Source: Mytilus edulis (Eukaryota > Mollusca > Bivalvia > Mytilida > Mytilidae). Taken from it: a stretch of DNA of 64,000 nucleotides. How positions within the stretch are numbered: position 1 is the stretch's first letter; the number at the start of each line of letters is the position of its first letter. Below are positions 61,701-64,000 of this stretch, piece after piece. Made by a program: the position numbers and the translations under genes. Location of the stretch: positions 76,435,960-76,499,959 of the forward strand of contig NC_092345.1 of the NCBI RefSeq assembly GCF_963676685.1. Direction: 5' to 3'. The notes under the pieces were generated by a model. It was not told the origin of the DNA. It ran no database searches and was given only the letters and a program-made list of their open reading frames with translations.

Positions 61701-63125
61701 TAGTCTCCTTCTAATGTTGGTAATACTGATAATAGGGTCTACAATTGATAACATTAAAACTAAAATCAGAGATAGTCTCCTTCTAATGTTGGTAATACTG
61801 ATAATAGGGTCTACAATTGATAACATTAAAACTAAAATCAGAGATAGTCTCCTTCTAATGTTGGTAATACTGATAATAGGGTCTACAATTAATAATATTA
61901 AAGCTAAAATCAGAAATGGTTCCATGTGAAACATTCATATGACATTTTTTTACTCCATAACATTTAAATGTTAATCTAAGTTGAATAACAATTAATCCTG
62001 ATGAGTTTTTTTTCTGTTGAATGGCTGGATATCTTCATACAGCAAAGTTCATGTGCTTTTCTTTCTTTTTAATGTTATTGCATTTTATCATATACTTAGC
62101 ATTGATATGATAGCTTTTGCATATGTGTAATGAGCGGAAGTGCACAAGCCATAATTTCCCACCCGGGCTGATAACCCATATCAGGTGCATCTCGTGCTCA
62201 AAACCCATAATAGTGCCTCTCGTGCAAGTTACTTCCGTTGTTTCCGGTATCGGTTGTTTTCTTTTCCATTGTGACGTCAGATACTTTATATGACGACGTC
62301 AAAATTTACGGGAACTTTTGTGGGGATAGTTTAAAAGTACTTGCTAACAAATGCCATTGACAATTATGAATCATTTTATAGTACAACAAACATGGAGTAA
62401 TATTCACTGATAATGATAATAAAACTCTTCCAAATTTTCTATGTTTAAAAATGCCTCTATAGGAAATGTTACCATTAATATATGAAGGTAGTGATGCTGT
62501 TGTTGGACAATTATAGTATATTTGATTCATAATTTAACTTCCTTATAAAGGTTTTGACTGTTTTAGTTATTGCATTTGTTTATTTGCCTTACATTAAACT
62601 ATTGTCGGAAGTATATGATAAAGCGATTAATACATGGCCTTTTCCATATCAGCCTGGGTCTCATCCCTCGACCCATATCAGCACCTTGACTCCGTCTCGG
62701 GCTGATATGGGGGTCTTGGGCTGATACCCAGGCTGATATGGAAAAGGCCATGTATTAATCTCTATATATTTCATGGGAAAGTTAATGTACATTTGTCTTA
62801 GACCACTTATATTTACTCAATTATTGATATAATAGGGAAAGTTAATGTACATTTGTCTTAGACCACTTATATTTACTCAATTATTGATATAATAGGGAAA
62901 GTTAATGTACATTTATCTTAGACCACTTATATTTACTCAATTATTGATATAATAGACAAAGTTTGGAATAGAACTTTTACTCATACAACATGTTTTTAAC
63001 TCTAATTACTAGTTTCATTCAGTAAATTGAACTTACTTGTTGAGGAAATGCTTTAATACCAGTTATGACAGATTTATTGCACAAGTTCCTATCATTTGTA
63101 AGTAGTATAACCATACAATCTGGAT
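46724..63125 (-). CDS. SWT1: SWT1-like PIN-domain protein, 3' thirteen coding exons
   Basis: Thirteen minus-strand exons join in phase: 63037-63125, 61102-61162, 60026-60120, 58752-58846, 58124-58186, 57446-57528, 55765-55846, 55000-55087, 50433-51121, 50043-50153, 49099-49198, 48654-48715 and 46724-46805 (stop TGA at 46724). They give 565 residues; the start lies beyond the window. The first exon, DCMVILLTNDRNLCNKSVITGI, is the end of a PIN nuclease domain with its acidic LLTNDRNL motif. A helical C-terminal region follows (FDDIW-LNIVYRKPPWSYRDVLECFKKHWIAVFG) and fits metazoan SWT1. Yeast Swt1 is a nuclear endoribonuclease in mRNP surveillance. The 689-nt exon encodes an S/G/Q/N-rich repeat insert. 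Three splice borders are touched by tandem repeats. The name rests on remembered similarity. Confidence 0.8.
47602..48321 (+). pseudogene. Non-LTR retrotransposon RT 3' remnant (CR1/L2-like)
   Basis: The plus strand encodes DKTELILFSPKN, NLGVYFDRTLSMEKQVNGI, CFFQIRNIGRIRQYI and LVTSRL. After a frameshift near 47870-47970 it continues with SLHWIPVQYRIQYKLLLYTF, ILHDLAPVYL, RSLRSENAM, GERRFDKATASLWNNLPSHL and LKTHYF. This is the end of the reverse-transcriptase ORF of a CR1/L2-type LINE. It is 5'-truncated and frameshifted, with a short aataataataaag tail near 48585. It lies in the last intron of the SWT1-like gene, in the opposite orientation. Confidence 0.85.
48322..48600 (+). mobile_element. 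3' UTR of the LINE remnant
   Basis: This is T-rich sequence after the reverse-transcriptase stop, with a repeated gcattgattgttttaatgtt / gcattgattgttttatgtta pair. It ends in taaataataataaagagta, the usual short-repeat end of this LINE class. Confidence 0.6.
49968..50063 (-). repeat. 48-bp tandem duplication of a splice donor
   Basis: Two copies with a period of 48 bp cover the last bases of the exon at 50043-50153 (minus-strand CTTAGAGTACTATTACAGCAA), its donor gtaagtctctatac and 20-odd intronic bases. A second identical donor thus lies at 49994-49995. Reading through the first donor meets TAA at once (AGC AAG TAA), so only the proximal donor keeps the protein. Confidence 0.9.
50586..50802 (-). 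repeat. 54-bp coding tandem repeat
   Basis: Four almost identical units of 54 bp encode SQGNTQGHSGQGIQLSQF-type peptides within the 689-nt exon of the SWT1-like gene. On the 5' side diverged S/G/Q/N/H units of 9-13 residues continue for another 70 residues. The frame is the coding frame, so copy number changes alter protein length by 18 residues. Confidence 0.9.
51361..53195 (+). mobile_element. Dispersed element with triplicated 502-bp core
   Basis: The element starts tagaggctctaaagagcctg and gctcaccttgg, and ends cccttcgggccaggtgagct. A core of about 502 bp, marked by aaaattgactataaagggca, begins at 51601, 52103 and 52605 with high identity. Near the 3' end is a gacgacgga microsatellite. 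No transposase is seen. It lies in the 3.9-kb intron before the repeat-rich SWT1 exon. Confidence 0.8.
53083..53147. repeat. (GACGACGGAC)n microsatellite
   Basis: Irregular repeats of gacgacggacgac form the 3' part of the dispersed element, just before gccaagtgatgagaaaagct. Confidence 0.9.
53385..53575. repeat. ~34-bp tandem repeat
   Basis: The unit ggtttatctccccctatttc + atattgtttga recurs about six times with small changes (tctctcccta, ttttatattg). It is intronic in the SWT1-like gene. Confidence 0.85.
53576..54349. other. Intron sequence, nothing seen
   Basis: This is AT-rich intron of the SWT1-like gene with no exon, RNA gene or clear repeat. Confidence 0.5.
54350..54495. mobile_element. 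Foldback element
   Basis: The left arm aaagaattcaaatag and gaaaaatattcaatgagtga + ccgaacaacac is matched in reverse by gtgttgttcggtca and gttgaatatttttcgatat + ttgaattcttt. The loop contains a second small palindrome (attcatgaacctgttcatga). Confidence 0.8.
56372..57385 (-). repeat. 1-kb array of 48/54-bp units carrying donor-like sites
   Basis: About 19 units alternate between 48 bp and 54 bp; the longer has an additional tatatt-type hexamer. On the minus strand each unit contains cctgtgtaagtttcc, a full consensus 5' splice site. The array starts 60 bp downstream of the true donor of the exon at 57446-57528 and lies wholly in the intron. The 357-codon open frame across it is a product of unit lengths divisible by three. 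Confidence 0.95.
58028..58049. repeat. (TA)n microsatellite
   Basis: An uninterrupted run of about 11 ta dinucleotides in an intron of the SWT1-like gene. Confidence 0.9.
59088..59203. mobile_element. Foldback element
   Basis: The arms ggaccaggaaacatagagcg (plus caggcgtcgacaa) and, in reverse, ttgtcgacgtatgcgctcta (plus tgtttcctgtcc) pair for over 30 bp. The loop is about 50 bp of AT-rich sequence. It is intronic. Confidence 0.8.
60630..60795. repeat. 42-bp tandem repeat, 4 copies
   Basis: The unit aaagaggtatacagtaagat + acatcacctacccagacacact repeats at 60630, 60672, 60714 and 60756; one unit has gtatgcag. It is intronic in the SWT1-like gene. Open frames of 87-96 codons across it are by-products. 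Confidence 0.95.
60826..61037. mobile_element. Foldback element, tactgtggattcatt family
   Basis: The ends are tactgtggattcattattat and aataaataaatccacagta. Inner blocks (ttcgtgggtaaaggtgaacc, catatccacgaaaaggcaaa) pair imperfectly. It belongs with 39505-39650 and 43376-43561. It sits 65 bp from the next exon of the SWT1-like gene. Confidence 0.75.
61131..61905 (-). repeat. 72-bp array duplicating an SWT1-like acceptor
   Basis: Eleven units with a period of 72 bp each carry the 3' splice site tgttatcaattgtag and the first ~34 nt of the exon at 61102-61162 (ACCCTATTATCAGTATTACC...). Possible exon starts are 61162 plus multiples of 72 up to 61882. In the coding phase each upstream unit reads ...LEGDYL and then TGA, so only the innermost acceptor gives the full protein. 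Long open frames on both strands (263 and 278 codons) are by-products. Confidence 0.95.
62133..62240. mobile_element. Possible short foldback element
   Basis: cggaagtgcacaag at the left faces cgtgcaagttacttccg at the right. Internal gggctgataacccatatcag resembles the palindrome at 62635-62760. The borders are tentative. Confidence 0.45.
62635..62760. mobile_element. Perfect palindrome with 35-bp arms
   Basis: The arms gattaatacatggccttttc + catatcagcctgggt and their exact reverse complement enclose a loop with further short inverted pieces (gacccatatcagc / gctgatatggg). It is a foldback element in the intron upstream of the exon at 61102-61162. Confidence 0.85.
62770..62957. repeat. 60-bp tandem repeat, 3 copies
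   Basis: Units starting gggaaagttaatgtacattt at 62775, 62835 and 62895 run through cttagaccacttatatttac to attattgatataata. They are nearly identical, and the array ends about 80 bp from the exon at 63037-63125. Confidence 0.95.
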
Positions 63126-64000
63126 CTGTTATAAATATATAAAACTACAGTCAAATGATATAAAAACTTTAAAAGTCAGAGGCAATCTATATTATACTAA
63201 TGGAAAGATTAAGTATCACAAAAAACAACAACACTCAGATATTTTTTCGCTTTGTAATAGTTTTAATGGTCGACATGTTTCACCTATAGATAGACGTCAG
63301 TCATCTGGACAATGTTACATATAAAATTTACAGAGATGTGCATTTCTGTATAGTTACGGTAGTTATGGTGACGTTATGTAAATAGAAAATGAAAGTGAAA
63401 GTGAAATGACATATATGTTTCATTAGAGAACATAAATAGAAAGAAAAGCAAATGTTGTATCAATAAATTAATAATTTAAGGAAAGGTTATTCATTGATAA
63501 TCACAAATTCTCTGTTTTGGCATACAGCTAAAATTCATTATTTCAGGAAAAGCATCCAATTGATTATCAGTTTAGTGTTTTTTTGTGTATCATGCTAAAA
63601 TTAGTCAAAATTAATGATTTATATTGGTTTGGTAACAAATTATCATTCTGTGTTTGAGCATTGACTGTGTGGAATAGTAGCCTCTGTTGACACAAAGTAC
63701 ACATCACTATGAGTAATGCACACTTTCTTTAACAGGGGCACCTGTTTTTGTATAATTAATGCTAAAACAACATTACTCTATAGTCTGCTATCACAGGTCT
63801 TTTAATATCTTTTCAATACAAATTACTGTAAGCTCAATTTGTTCATTATCAATTAATCCTACAAATTTCATTGTTTTATTTTCAATTCTTTACTAAACTA
63901 CATAAACACAAAGGTCAATGATGTTTGGTATGCAGTTGTGTAAGCATCAGCATAATTATGCTTACACAACTGCATACCAAATATCATTGACCTACCACTT
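63126..64000 (-). other. Intron of the SWT1-like gene
   Basis: The exon upstream of 63125 must end in a codon lacking its last two bases. I could not find a convincing one here, so it probably lies beyond the window. AT-rich sequence with one terminal hairpin is all that is seen. Confidence 0.5.
63912..63993. repeat. 36-bp-arm hairpin at window end
   Basis: aggtcaatgatgtttggtat + gcagttgtgtaagcat is followed by a 10-base spacer and its reverse complement, with one mismatch. The tight spacing would give a stable hairpin; it may be a whole small foldback element. Confidence 0.85.

Noticed and set aside
61098-61934. 278-codon minus-strand and 263-codon plus-strand frames
   Set aside because: Both come from the 72-bp array. 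The minus frame is not the phase used by the real exon, and the peptide is a monotonous repeat.

Overview
The window is a piece of metazoan nuclear DNA, almost certainly from a bivalve mollusc and most likely a mussel (Mytilus-type). The reasons are spliced genes with GT-AG introns, AT-rich spacers, a molluscan temptin-type secreted protein, and many short dispersed repeats of the kind I associate with mussel genomes. There are no bacterial operons, rRNA genes or CRISPR arrays. Most long open frames are products of tandem repeats. The real genes were rebuilt exon by exon from splice sites and conserved protein sequence, and the exon phases agree throughout.

Layout. (1) 1-4.1 kb: a probable last exon of an unknown minus-strand gene (1096-1148), a CCACCAAGG minisatellite, and a decayed Penelope-like reverse transcriptase split by a 933-bp hAT-like element. 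(2) 4.4-6.8 kb: a three-exon plus-strand temptin-like gene. (3) 6.8-16.2 kb: a transposon graveyard with a second hAT-like copy, a Penelope-like fragment followed by a hammerhead-ribozyme-like relic, three copies of one dispersed repeat, and a TTAA-flanked foldback element. (4) 16.2-27.7 kb, minus strand: CDK9 in four coding exons (370 residues), with an 8.4-kb first intron. (5) 31.7-39.3 kb, plus strand: a complete seven-exon STEEP1 (CXorf56) orthologue of 211 residues, divergent from CDK9. (6) 39.3-46.7 kb: STEEP1 3' flank and several foldback elements. (7) 46.7-63.1 kb, minus strand: the last 13 coding exons of a PIN-domain gene most like SWT1; its 5' end lies beyond the window.

The most striking feature is how often short tandem duplications straddle exon-intron boundaries. 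In CDK9 the first 37 nt of the last coding exon plus its 3' splice site are repeated six times as a 51-bp unit. The unit is in frame and free of stops, so five additional acceptors could each add 17 residues per unit to the kinase. In the SWT1-like gene a 72-bp unit repeats another exon's acceptor eleven times, but there every upstream acceptor leads to a stop codon. A 48-bp duplication doubles a donor site, a 1-kb intronic array repeats a consensus donor about 19 times, and a 54-bp unit is repeated inside a coding exon.

The genes do not form an operon. CDK9 (transcription elongation), SWT1 (nuclear RNA surveillance) and STEEP1 (STING trafficking) are housekeeping or immune genes, and temptin is a secreted protein known as a pheromone component in Aplysia. 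Identifications rest on remembered family sequences; no search was run.
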